Positions 33,890 to 42,040 of a DNA stretch of 64,000 nucleotides are shown one piece after another. How positions within the stretch are numbered: the first letter of the stretch is position 1; each line of letters opens with the position of its first letter. The notes beneath the pieces are model-generated. The model had not been told where the DNA came from and ran no database searches. It saw only the letters and a program-made list of their open reading frames with translations. This DNA comes from TMED14 sp963925545 (GTDB lineage Bacteria > Bacteroidota > Bacteroidia > Flavobacteriales > Schleiferiaceae). Position numbers and translations under genes: made by a program. Where the stretch lies: the NCBI GenBank assembly GCA_963925545.1, contig CAWUSA010000006.1, positions 1-64,000 of the forward strand, written 5' to 3'.

Positions 33890-34996
33890 ATGACCTATTT
33901 ACGTAAAGGCATGCTCCTTTCTCTTCTAGTTCTCATTGGTTGTGAAACACAAGGACCAAGCACCAAGGCACCGAGCAACTTACTCTACCAAATAAACCTC
34001 TCTACCCAAGAAGAAGGCTTAGTTGATGTAATTGCTACGGCCGATGACTGCAACTATTTCACCTTCAAGTTTGGTGAAGATCCGAATGCAACACTCATAA
34101 CAGAGGCTAACGGGATAGGCCAGCATCAATTTAGTGCCACGGGACACTACCCATTGCGAATTAGAGCACATGGCAGCTTTGACGTTTATACAGAAGCATG
34201 GGACACCATTGATGTGGATATAGGCCTAGATACGGCAATCATACCTAGTACGGGATACAGCACCCCACTTGTCTACTCAGGGTACAGCCTTGTTTGGCAG
34301 GACGAATTTGAAGGAAGCACTTTAAGCAGCGACTGGTCCTACGAAATCGGAAATGGAAATTGGGGTTGGGGCAACAATGAATTGGAGTATTACCGCCAAG
34401 AAAACACTGAAGTGCGTCAAGGCTGCTTAATCATCACAGCCAAAGAAGAAAACTTTGGTGGATTCAATTACACTTCTTCCCGGCTCGTGACTCAGGGAGC
34501 GCAGTCATTCAAGTATGGACGAATTGACATACGTGCCGCCCTTCCTTCAGGCCAAGGTTTGTGGCCTGCCTTGTGGATGATCGGAGATAATTTTTCCACG
34601 GTGGGATGGCCTGCATGTGGAGAAATTGACATCATGGAAATGATTGGCGGCGCTACCCAAAATCAAGGGGATGAACGAGTGCATGGTTCGGGACACTGGT
34701 CACACAGTGGGAACCACGCTTCTGATGGCAGCTCCATCGCCGTGACAAACGGCAGCTCCTATCAAGATGAGTTTCACGTCTTCAGTATTGTCTGGAATGC
34801 CTCATCTATAAAATGGTACCGAGATGATGTTATATTCTACACACTGGACATTACCAGCGCTGAATTGAGCGAATTTCACGAAAAATTCTTCTTCATCTTC
34901 AATGTCGCCGTGGGCGGCAACTGGCCGGGCAGCCCCAATGCACAAACCACCTTTCCTCAGCGTATGGCCGTCGATTACATTCGGGTTTTTCAGTAG
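33890..34996 (+). CDS. GH16 laminarinase-type endo-beta-glucanase lipoprotein
   Basis: A 368-residue lipoprotein with lipobox LIGC (Cys18). Residues about 25-115 form a PKD-like module. The GH16 domain follows (LVWQDEFEG, NNELEYYRQEN). The catalytic motif is E245-I-D-I-M-E250, the ExDxxE form of laminarinases, flanked by LWPALWMIGD and VAVGGNWPGSP. Such enzymes cut beta-1,3 bonds in laminarin or mixed glucans. I chose the ATG at 33890 because it begins the lipoprotein signal; an earlier in-frame codon at 33854 lies inside the terminator hairpin. Confidence 0.94.
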   Translation: MTYLRKGMLLSLLVLIGCETQGPSTKAPSNLLYQINLSTQEEGLVDVIATADDCNYFTFKFGEDPNATLITEANGIGQHQFSATGHYPLRIRAHGSFDVYTEAWDTIDVDIGLDTAIIPSTGYSTPLVYSGYSLVWQDEFEGSTLSSDWSYEIGNGNWGWGNNELEYYRQENTEVRQGCLIITAKEENFGGFNYTSSRLVTQGAQSFKYGRIDIRAALPSGQGLWPALWMIGDNFSTVGWPACGEIDIMEMIGGATQNQGDERVHGSGHWSHSGNHASDGSSIAVTNGSSYQDEFHVFSIVWNASSIKWYRDDVIFYTLDITSAELSEFHEKFFFIFNVAVGGNWPGSPNAQTTFPQRMAVDYIRVFQ

Positions 34997-35083
34997 CCAA
35001 TCATACAGGCTGAATTCCACTCTGGTAGCGATAGGTAGGATTAAACCCTGACCTCAGATGCCTTCACTTAGAATTAACGAACA

Positions 35084-35998
35084 ATGAAACTGTACTCTAT
35101 TTTAGCCGTTATAATCTTAACGCTATCACTCAATGCTCAAACGGAAGAGCCGCAGTTACCCCTTCTATCTTATCACGATGGCAAAGTCTTCCAGGGAGAG
35201 AAACCTATTATGCTCGATGAGCTAAAAACCCTTTTAAACGTTTCGGGAATCAGTCCTCACAGGTTAAAGAGAGCCATCCGTCAGCTCCATAGAAGTAGAC
35301 ATCCAAAACCTACCAATTTCAGAAAGTTAATAGAAATTCCTGTCGGCTCATATTTTCTATGGGGCGGTTTTTGGTGGATGATATTTGAAGACAATTTAGG
35401 CATAGTGCTTTTGGGCTCAGGTAGTTTAATGACTTTAGATGGACTTACTCTAGCAACTTCTAAAGGATATAAAAATCGTGCGGAACGTAACATAACAAAA
35501 ACAGTAGAGCTTTACAATTATAAAATTCCAATGAATGACACTTTACAGACAGGTGGGGAAACAGATCTGCCGAAACTAAATGAAGCTGCTAAATCAAAGT
35601 TGACATCAGTAAAACTACAGCCTTCAATTGTGCAATATATAAATGGTCAGTTGCTATATAGAGAACAGCCTATAAGTCTCGATGACTTTAAGACGCTTTT
35701 AGAGGCTAAAAAGAAGAGCACTTCTCTTATTAACAAAGCGAAACGTCAACTCAATAGAAGTATATATCCAATACCTGTTAATATCAGAAAAGGAATAGAA
35801 TTACTTGTAGGCATAACAGTCTCTCGTCTTGGAGTGGGTTCACCAGGACCAGCTAGTGGCCTTCCACTTCTTGCATTGGGCATTTTAGTGACTTATGATG
35901 GAGCTACCATAACAACTTATGAAGGATATAAAAAACGATCAGAGCTTAACATATCAAGAGCTGTAGAACTCTACAACAAGACCCCCCTATTGGATTAG
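35084..35998 (+). CDS. Unrecognised exported protein with internal duplication
   Basis: A 304-residue protein of unknown function. A signal peptide is present (MKLYSILAVIILTLSLNAQ). Two related halves, about 27-147 and 180-300, share the order: aromatic-rich start, DELKTLL/DDFKTLL, basic RQLHRSRHP/RQLNRSIYP, a hydrophobic helix with glycines, then DGLTLATSKGYKNRAERNI or DGATITTYEGYKKRSELNI, and VELYN. The hydrophobic stretches could be membrane hairpins, giving a twice-repeated membrane-anchored unit. The gene follows GH16 by 87 bp on the same strand but is more AT-rich. I know no matching family. Confidence 0.75.
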   Translation: MKLYSILAVIILTLSLNAQTEEPQLPLLSYHDGKVFQGEKPIMLDELKTLLNVSGISPHRLKRAIRQLHRSRHPKPTNFRKLIEIPVGSYFLWGGFWWMIFEDNLGIVLLGSGSLMTLDGLTLATSKGYKNRAERNITKTVELYNYKIPMNDTLQTGGETDLPKLNEAAKSKLTSVKLQPSIVQYINGQLLYREQPISLDDFKTLLEAKKKSTSLINKAKRQLNRSIYPIPVNIRKGIELLVGITVSRLGVGSPGPASGLPLLALGILVTYDGATITTYEGYKKRSELNISRAVELYNKTPLLD

Positions 35999-36053
35999 CC
36001 CTAACTGAGCACGATGACCATAGTCATACATGACAGGCTGCAAAGGGATTGTT

Positions 36054-37847
36054 TCATGGTTTAAGTGTTTTGAGTGGCTCAAGCGATTGCTTGATGTGAA
36101 CTTGTATATTCCTTCCTGGCATCGGGTAACCTCCCTGCAGTGAGTAGTTGGTGCTCAATGCATTGTCCAAAACAAAAGACATAGTCATTCGCTTCCATGC
36201 CAATTCTCGATGCAACTGAAGTAAAGCATAAGATGTCAAGGTTTGCCCATCCCAAGCAGTTGGCATGGCACTTTTTGCAATGAGCCGAACACCCCATGGC
36301 TGCTTAGGGGCTGTCCATGAAAGTCTCAGTTTATGCGGTGTCACATAGGGTGCCTGTTCTCCTTCCGAGTTTCTGGCATTTACCCATTGATAGCTCAAGG
36401 CCATCAAGCCCCATTTGGTTTTCCTAATTCCCTCTGCTGACAAACCGCTCCTTGTTAATTCACTGACATTGCGGGGCTCCCATTGAAAGCCACCAACAGG
36501 TATCCATACGATGCCATCGCGAAGATGGCTGATGAATGCTTCCAGCCTAAAAGAGGATTCAGCAACCATTGGACGCTGGAAGGTGTAGTTGAGGTCCCAA
36601 CCTTTTTCAGGATGCAAATCCATGTTCCCGCCGGGTTGCCAAAAAAGGTCATTCATGGTCGGCATGCGATATAGATCCTGAAGGACCCAGTGGTGTATCG
36701 CTTGCTGGCCATCATGTCGCAAGGATAGCTTAGGGGATGCGTGAGATAGGCCAGACACTTGATGAATCCATTTCACATCCAAACTACTTGACCAACGGGC
36801 ACTCCAAGTTTTGGATAGGCTCATGTGGTTGCGGAAGGTCGCAATAGAGCTGTCCAGCTTATTCAAACCACTGACCCCTTCAAACCCAACCGTTGATGTG
36901 ACCTTCCATTGGTGACTAGCTAGCCGCCTTCCAAGATCCAAGGCAAGTGAAGCGCCACGACTCCAGTTGCTGTCACTGATATTGTAGCGAGGGTATTGGT
37001 ACCATTGTTCAGATGTCCACGCTTGCTGTGAAAATTGCAGGTAGGACCCCGATGGCAGATCAAGGCGTTGTCGTTGATGAAATTGTGCCCTGAAATCCTC
37101 TTGCCTAGCACCACGCCGATAGTCAGAATTGGCACTTTCAGGTAGACCTCTATCCATAGCCAACACAAAGGTTCCAACATCCCATTGCCAATTGCCCAGC
37201 TTTCGACTAGACAGGGTGCTGATAGACTTTCTCAAGCCATCATCACCCAATCGACTCAGGGTTTCACCAAGGTGGTTCTTGTATCGGTAGTCGTGATCCC
37301 ATTGACGCATGCCAATGGTGGCTGAAAAAGTGCTTTGTTGCAACTTGCTGTGAACTGTCACCAAACCTTGGCCGTAGCCCATGCTGCCCCAGTCCCACTG
37401 AATGCTGTTACCCATTTCCATGACCGATTGCACGCCAACAGATGAGCCGTCATTGCTGCCTAAACGTGATGACTGTGAACTCAGCGCCTGGATGTGGTGG
37501 CCCATTTGTGGCATCAAACTCAAGTCCGTTGTGCCAAGGTCTGGGCTACTGATGTCTGCGCCCATCCATTGAATCCGTGAATAAGCACTTGGTAAGCCAT
37601 GAATGGACAAGGTGCTGCTAGAGCCAGGGCTAAGCGCTCTAACGTCATGCCCCATCCAAAGGGCTGCTGACTGACTTTGGTGCTGATTGCTTGTCCAAAG
37701 GCTATCCGCTAGCCAGACAGGCGCTTGAGCCAATGAACCCTGTTGGTTAGCGAAGACCTCTGCCTCCATCAATTGGGTGGGTTGTTGCGCATGCAGCAAT
37801 GAGCCCCCTAACAGGATGCAGGCAATGGTAGACCAATAAGTTGTCAT
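36054..37847 (-). CDS. TonB-dependent receptor under cobalamin riboswitch control (BtuB-like)
   Basis: A 597-residue outer-membrane receptor. The signal peptide is MTTYWSTIACILLGGSLLHA. A plug domain follows (VRALSPGSSSTLSIHGLPSA, SVGVQSVMEMG) and then a beta-barrel that includes the TonB-receptor signature YRMPTMNDLFW, and GGNMDLHPEKGW. The upstream cobalamin riboswitch indicates uptake of vitamin B12 or a related corrinoid. The open frame extends to 38036, but residues before the ATG at 37847 are simply the riboswitch read as protein. An ATG at 37859 is an alternative start. Confidence 0.92.
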   Translation of the reverse strand: MTTYWSTIACILLGGSLLHAQQPTQLMEAEVFANQQGSLAQAPVWLADSLWTSNQHQSQSAALWMGHDVRALSPGSSSTLSIHGLPSAYSRIQWMGADISSPDLGTTDLSLMPQMGHHIQALSSQSSRLGSNDGSSVGVQSVMEMGNSIQWDWGSMGYGQGLVTVHSKLQQSTFSATIGMRQWDHDYRYKNHLGETLSRLGDDGLRKSISTLSSRKLGNWQWDVGTFVLAMDRGLPESANSDYRRGARQEDFRAQFHQRQRLDLPSGSYLQFSQQAWTSEQWYQYPRYNISDSNWSRGASLALDLGRRLASHQWKVTSTVGFEGVSGLNKLDSSIATFRNHMSLSKTWSARWSSSLDVKWIHQVSGLSHASPKLSLRHDGQQAIHHWVLQDLYRMPTMNDLFWQPGGNMDLHPEKGWDLNYTFQRPMVAESSFRLEAFISHLRDGIVWIPVGGFQWEPRNVSELTRSGLSAEGIRKTKWGLMALSYQWVNARNSEGEQAPYVTPHKLRLSWTAPKQPWGVRLIAKSAMPTAWDGQTLTSYALLQLHRELAWKRMTMSFVLDNALSTNYSLQGGYPMPGRNIQVHIKQSLEPLKTLKP

Positions 37848-37895
37848 GATGTGGCTCATGTCAAAGGTTTGCACTGTTCTTCCCGACAGCAGTTC

Positions 37896-38067
37896 TTGAA
37901 TCCATTGGCAGGTATTCTGACTCACCCCCTTGTTACCATCCCTTCCCAACCTAGTCAGTGGATTAATGGCAACCTTTGCGGAGCTTACAGCTGCGGGTAC
38001 AGTTCTGGATTTACACCAGATTCCCTTGAAGCACACGGTAAAAATGTGCAGCCTTTGGCTGATTCAA
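37896..38067 (-). ncRNA. Cobalamin (B12) riboswitch aptamer
   Basis: On the minus strand the cobalamin-riboswitch core elements appear in order: GGGAATCTGGTGTAAATCC, ACTGTACCCGCAGCTGTAAG, CCACTGACT, GGGAAGGGATGG and GAGTCAGAATACCTGCC. Closing helix P1 pairs 38061-38067 with 37896-37902 (seven perfect base pairs). Downstream, CAGTGC at 37871-37876 is complementary to the aptamer segment CCACTG, suggesting the usual L5 interaction with the expression platform. The aptamer starts only six bases after the HMG-CoA lyase stop. The ATG of the receptor follows about 37-49 bases after P1, so control is probably at translation. Confidence 0.93.
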
Positions 38068-38073
38068 AGGTAT

Positions 38074-38940
38074 TCAAAAAAAGGCCAAGGCAGCATTGTG
38101 AGCCGACTCAAGGGATGTGGTTGAAAGCTTGTGCTTTGCCTTCATTTTAGCAGCAAAGCTTAGCAATGCTTCTGTTGGCAAATTGCCGCAAAGGCTGTCT
38201 TGAGCCATTGGGCAACCACCAAATCCCAGCAGAGCCGTATCAAAACGGCGTATGCCAGACTCCCAGCCAGCTTGAATTACGCCTGAGCCCATGGGGTCAC
38301 GACCTGAAACATGCATGTGTAAGCCAAGAACCGCTTCAGGGGCCAAGGCCTTCACTTTGTTCACCGCAGCACGAACACGACTTGCTGTTGCCTTTGCAAC
38401 GGTATCACTCAGTGCAATAGCCTCTGGTTGACAGTGCTGTTGGATAGCTTTCGCCCATTCAGCCAATTCATCAGCAAGCCACACTTCACCGTAGGGATTT
38501 CCAAAGGCCATCGATATATAGACAACCAGGGATTTACCGGCTGCTTTGATCCGCTCAGCATGCCCCTTCAGTTCATCAATGGCTTCTTCACGACTGCGCT
38601 TGGTGTTCCGTTGCTGAAAGGTCTCACTCAAAGAGAACGGAAAGCCAATGATGTCAACACCTGGGTGATCAATGGCTTCATCTACACCTCGCTTGTTGGC
38701 ACAGATTACCAGGAATTTATTGCCTTTTTTATGGGGGGATAATTGCCGAATCACTTCCGCACTGTCTGCCATTTGTGGGATAACCTTGGGTGAGACAAAG
38801 CTGCCGATATCAATGACGTCAAAACCACAATGCATCAGTTGCTTCAGGTAGCGAACTTTCGCCTCTGTAGGGTAAAATCGCACCACACCTTGCATGGCAT
38901 CTCTCGGGCATTCAACCCATGTTATCCTTTCGTTTTCCAT
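38074..38940 (-). CDS. Hydroxymethylglutaryl-CoA lyase
   Basis: A 288-residue TIM-barrel enzyme that cleaves HMG-CoA to acetyl-CoA and acetoacetate, in leucine breakdown. The start WVECPRDAMQG resembles the usual ECPRDGxQ motif. Metal and substrate residues are in FVSPKVIPQMAD, LHMHVSGRDPMGSG and the catalytic loop GFGGCPMAQ, which holds the active-site Cys. Residue details place it in the pyruvate carboxyltransferase-like HMGL superfamily. It overlaps pyrD by 19 bases upstream; the B12 riboswitch follows immediately after its stop. Confidence 0.92.
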   Translation of the reverse strand: MENERITWVECPRDAMQGVVRFYPTEAKVRYLKQLMHCGFDVIDIGSFVSPKVIPQMADSAEVIRQLSPHKKGNKFLVICANKRGVDEAIDHPGVDIIGFPFSLSETFQQRNTKRSREEAIDELKGHAERIKAAGKSLVVYISMAFGNPYGEVWLADELAEWAKAIQQHCQPEAIALSDTVAKATASRVRAAVNKVKALAPEAVLGLHMHVSGRDPMGSGVIQAGWESGIRRFDTALLGFGGCPMAQDSLCGNLPTEALLSFAAKMKAKHKLSTTSLESAHNAALAFF

Positions 38941-39953
38941 GCAGGACTTAAGGATTTTACCATGCCAGGCCCTCGGTAGATAAATCCAGTATAAACCTGG
39001 ACCAGATCCGCGCCTGCATTGAGTTTGTCTGTCACATCTGAGGCTGTGAAAACCCCGCCAACACCAATCACATTGGCGCTGTCTTTAACCACTTCCCTCA
39101 CCCACTCTACCACCTGGGTTGAGCGCTGAGCAAGAATGGCCCCACTCAAACCGCCAGCTCCAATAGCTGCAATGCGATCTGCAGAGGTGAGCAACCCTGA
39201 ACGGTCAATGGTTGTGTTGGTAGCAATAATGGCTTGAAACCCTTCCTCACAAGCAATTTGGCAAAGTGATTGAACTTGCTCCTTGCTCATGTCAGGGGCA
39301 ATTTTCACCGTCAAAGGGCGTCGATGCAATCTTGTATTCGCTTGTGAGACTTCACGCAAAATAGTCCTCAAGGCACCTTCATGCTGCAGGTCTCGCAAAC
39401 CAGGTGTGTTTGGGGAAGATAAATTGACAGTGAAGTAATCAACCACATCGCTCAATGACTCAAGAGCCATCACATAGTCCTGTGCAGCCTCACTGTTAGG
39501 CGTCAACTTGTTTTTTCCAATGTTCCCACCAACAGGGCTATGGCTTTTTCTTGCGCTCAATCGCTTGGCCGCTGAGGCTGCGCCATCGTTGTTGAACCCC
39601 ATGCGATTGATCAACGACTGATCTTCGGGTAGGCGAAACAGGCGAGGCTTAGGGTTTCCGGCTTGAGGCTTAGGGGTCAGGGTTCCAACCTCGATATGGG
39701 AAAAACCTAAAGCAAAGAACGCATCAACGGCCTCTGCTTGCTTGTCCAAGCCTGCTGCCAATCCAATTGGGTGATCAAAATTTAAACCCATCACCTGCAG
39801 CGGTTGGCGAGGGATCTTGCCCGCAATGCTGCGGAGCAAAGCCAGACCAGATGCTTGACTCTGAGCCATTTTCAAGGCATTCATGGTCCATTCGTGCACG
39901 CGTTCAGGTTGTGCCGTGAACAACAGGGGGCGAATGATGTGTTGATAAAGCAT
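38922..39953 (-). CDS. pyrD: Dihydroorotate dehydrogenase (quinone), class 2
   Basis: A 343-residue enzyme of pyrimidine synthesis that oxidises dihydroorotate to orotate with FMN and quinone. The N-terminal helices (LYQHIIRPLLFTAQPERVHE) mark the membrane-associated class 2 form. FMN and substrate motifs are GLAAGLDKQAE, NRMGFNNDGA, VNLSSPNTPGLRDLQ, KIAPDM and GVGGVFTASDV. The ATG at 39953 is chosen over an upstream TTG at 39962. It is divergent from smpB across only 33 bp. Confidence 0.97.
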   Translation of the reverse strand: MLYQHIIRPLLFTAQPERVHEWTMNALKMAQSQASGLALLRSIAGKIPRQPLQVMGLNFDHPIGLAAGLDKQAEAVDAFFALGFSHIEVGTLTPKPQAGNPKPRLFRLPEDQSLINRMGFNNDGAASAAKRLSARKSHSPVGGNIGKNKLTPNSEAAQDYVMALESLSDVVDYFTVNLSSPNTPGLRDLQHEGALRTILREVSQANTRLHRRPLTVKIAPDMSKEQVQSLCQIACEEGFQAIIATNTTIDRSGLLTSADRIAAIGAGGLSGAILAQRSTQVVEWVREVVKDSANVIGVGGVFTASDVTDKLNAGADLVQVYTGFIYRGPGMVKSLSPAWKTKG

Positions 39954-39986
39954 GGATGGCAAAGGTAACTAGCCTAATTTTGCCAC

Positions 39987-40433
39987 ATGAACCCGGTCAT
40001 CGATAATCGCAAAGCGAGGTATGCCTATGAAATACAGGATAAGTTCCATGCAGGTTTGCAATTAACCGGCACGGAAGTTAAGGCAATCCGGGAAGGTAAA
40101 GTCTCCCTTGCTGAGAGCTACGTTGTTGTATCGAGTTCGGGAGAGCTATGGGTGAAGGGCATGCATATTTCTGAATTCAGTCATGGCTCATACGCCAACC
40201 ATCCCCCCTTGCGTGAACGCAAGTTGTTGCTCAAGAAGCGAGAGATTGAAAAGATTGCTAAAAAATTGAATGACAAGGGGTTAACCCTTATTCCATTGAA
40301 AATGTACTTCAGCGACAAAGGCTGGTGTAAAATGGATATTGCCATTGCAAAGGGTAAGCATTTGCACGACAAGCGACAGAGCATTCGAAACCGTGAAGAT
40401 GCCCGTGACTTGCGGGAGGCTAAACGCATTTGA
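39987..40433 (+). CDS. smpB: SsrA-binding protein SmpB
   Basis: A 148-residue tmRNA partner that rescues stalled ribosomes. The sequence has the family start (NRKARYAYEIQDKFHAGLQL), GTEVKAIREGKVSLAESYV, and the basic C-terminal tail (KGKHLHDKRQSIRNREDARD) that enters the mRNA channel. Length is normal. Its stop codon directly abuts the stop of the convergent pcm gene. The tmRNA gene itself is not visible in the window. Confidence 0.98.
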   Translation: MNPVIDNRKARYAYEIQDKFHAGLQLTGTEVKAIREGKVSLAESYVVVSSSGELWVKGMHISEFSHGSYANHPPLRERKLLLKKREIEKIAKKLNDKGLTLIPLKMYFSDKGWCKMDIAIAKGKHLHDKRQSIRNREDARDLREAKRI

Positions 40434-41090
40434 TCAACCGCCTCGGTTTACATCCTTGAGCATGGGGACAAAGCGAAAAAGCCCCAAAGACTCTCTCTCC
40501 CATTTGGACTCATCGGTTCGCGTGATCCGATGCATGACCTGATCTTCTGTATCCTCACCAATTGGGATGATGAGCGCGCCACCGATTGTCAGCTGTTCCA
40601 ACAAGGCTTGAGGCACTGATGGCGCAGCGGCTGTCACAATGATGCCATCAAATGGCGCAAATGTTGGCATACCTAGGTAGCCATCACCAAATTTTTGATG
40701 CAGACGGTAGCCCAACTTAGGCAAGAGCAATTTCGCAAAATCAAAGAGGCTTTTTTGTCGCTCAATACTGAACACCTTGAAGCCCATCTCAACAAGCACT
40801 GCTGCTTGGTAGCCGCAACCTGTACCGATTTCCAAAACCTTTGCGCCTGGCTTCAGTCGTAGCGACTGACTCTGAAAAGCTACCGTGTACGGCTGGCTGA
40901 TGGTTTGGTCAGCACGAATAGGGAAGGCAGCATCACGGTAAGCAAATGCTTCAAAAGAACTGTCTAGAAAGCGATGGCGAGGTACCGCATTCATGGCTTT
41001 CAACACCAATTCATCATGGATTTCCTTTGCTCTTAAGGCGTCAATCAGTTGCTGACGTTGACCTTTGTGCTTATGTGTGTCATTTCCCAT
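40434..41090 (-). CDS. pcm: Protein-L-isoaspartate O-methyltransferase
   Basis: A 218-residue repair methyltransferase that acts on isoaspartyl residues in damaged proteins, using S-adenosylmethionine. Motif I is VLEIGTGCGYQAAVL, preceded by the substrate-binding PIRADQTISQPYTVA and followed by VTAAAPSVPQALLEQL. The ATG at 41090 (MGNDTHKHKGQ) is chosen; the frame continues to 41108. Its stop abuts that of smpB on the other strand with no gap. Confidence 0.95.
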   Translation of the reverse strand: MGNDTHKHKGQRQQLIDALRAKEIHDELVLKAMNAVPRHRFLDSSFEAFAYRDAAFPIRADQTISQPYTVAFQSQSLRLKPGAKVLEIGTGCGYQAAVLVEMGFKVFSIERQKSLFDFAKLLLPKLGYRLHQKFGDGYLGMPTFAPFDGIIVTAAAPSVPQALLEQLTIGGALIIPIGEDTEDQVMHRITRTDESKWERESLGLFRFVPMLKDVNRGG

Positions 41091-41134
41091 GTCTGCGTAA
41101 ACATACAACAGTGAACATCTCTACTTTTGTGCGC

Positions 41135-42040
41135 ATGAAAGGACTTTCACACAGCTTCACAATAAGCCTTCTCGTCTTCACTTTAGCTGCTTGCGACATG
41201 ACGCCCGCGCAAGAGCCTGCATACTTGAGAGTTGACGCCCTTGCGCTGGCAGATATCCAAGATGAACCATGGGCCGGAAATACCAATTCACACATCACCA
41301 CGACGTGGGTTGAGGTAGATGGTGTGAACCTGGGTGCATTCGATTTACCGATGGACATACCTGTTATTGTAGCTGACGGCATGCATGAAGTCAAGCTCTA
41401 CCCAGGAATTGACATCAATGGCATCGCTGGTTTTCGCGGGGTGTACCCGTTTTACGAACCGCTGGTGAGCAACATTCTTCTAGGTAAAGGCTCCGTCAGC
41501 AACCTTCCTATTGGCAACAGCCCTTATGTGATAGCCTATGGCAGCAATTGTATGGTGGGCGTGAATCTAGAGGATTTCAATAGCGCAGGCAGGACTATGG
41601 TCCCTGCAGCCACTAGCGATACGTCATGGACCACAGTATCCTCTGCTCAACTCAAGTTTCCCCCCATCAATGGCGAGTCCAATGTAGCCAGCGGCATGGC
41701 CATACTAAATGGCGGCATCGGGCGTTTTGAAGCTGTGTCAAACACTGCTTACAGCCTGCCAACCGGTGGCGATAATGTCTACGTAGAACTGGACTACCGA
41801 TCCACACTGCCTGTCACCATTGGTGTGATCGCAAATCGACCTAGCGGAATCATTCAACAGCCAACAGCTACCCTCTACCCTAAGGATGAATGGAGCCATG
41901 CTTACATCAACCTTGTTACCGAGGTATCAGGCTTTCCGGATGCCTACGATTACCAAATCTTTATTGGAACTGCTAAAGACTCAACTGGCAAGATTGACAC
42001 CATTCTGATTGACAACATGCGGATGATCTACTGCCCATGA
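41135..42040 (+). CDS. Lipoprotein of unknown function, coupled to a sugar transferase
   Basis: A 301-residue lipoprotein with lipobox LAAC (Cys20). The rest is beta-rich and acidic (AYLRVDALALADIQDEPWAG, ITTTWVEVDGVNLGAFDLP); the N-terminal half resembles an exported beta-sandwich, the C-terminal half (VELDYRSTLPVTIGV, IDTILIDNMRMIYCP) a second sandwich. I do not recognise the family. The true start is the ATG at 41135; the frame is open further upstream only through the antisense of pcm. Its stop overlaps the sugar transferase start by four bases, so they are co-translated. Confidence 0.78.
   Translation: MKGLSHSFTISLLVFTLAACDMTPAQEPAYLRVDALALADIQDEPWAGNTNSHITTTWVEVDGVNLGAFDLPMDIPVIVADGMHEVKLYPGIDINGIAGFRGVYPFYEPLVSNILLGKGSVSNLPIGNSPYVIAYGSNCMVGVNLEDFNSAGRTMVPAATSDTSWTTVSSAQLKFPPINGESNVASGMAILNGGIGRFEAVSNTAYSLPTGGDNVYVELDYRSTLPVTIGVIANRPSGIIQQPTATLYPKDEWSHAYINLVTEVSGFPDAYDYQIFIGTAKDSTGKIDTILIDNMRMIYCP

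Noticed and set aside
36054..38036. Receptor gene starting at 38036 with a 660-residue product
   Set aside because: The first 63 codons translate the cobalamin riboswitch; a normal signal peptide begins at the ATG at 37847.
40946..41134. N-terminal extension of the lipoprotein gene at 41135-42040
   Set aside because: It is antisense to pcm and lies before a clean lipoprotein signal peptide.
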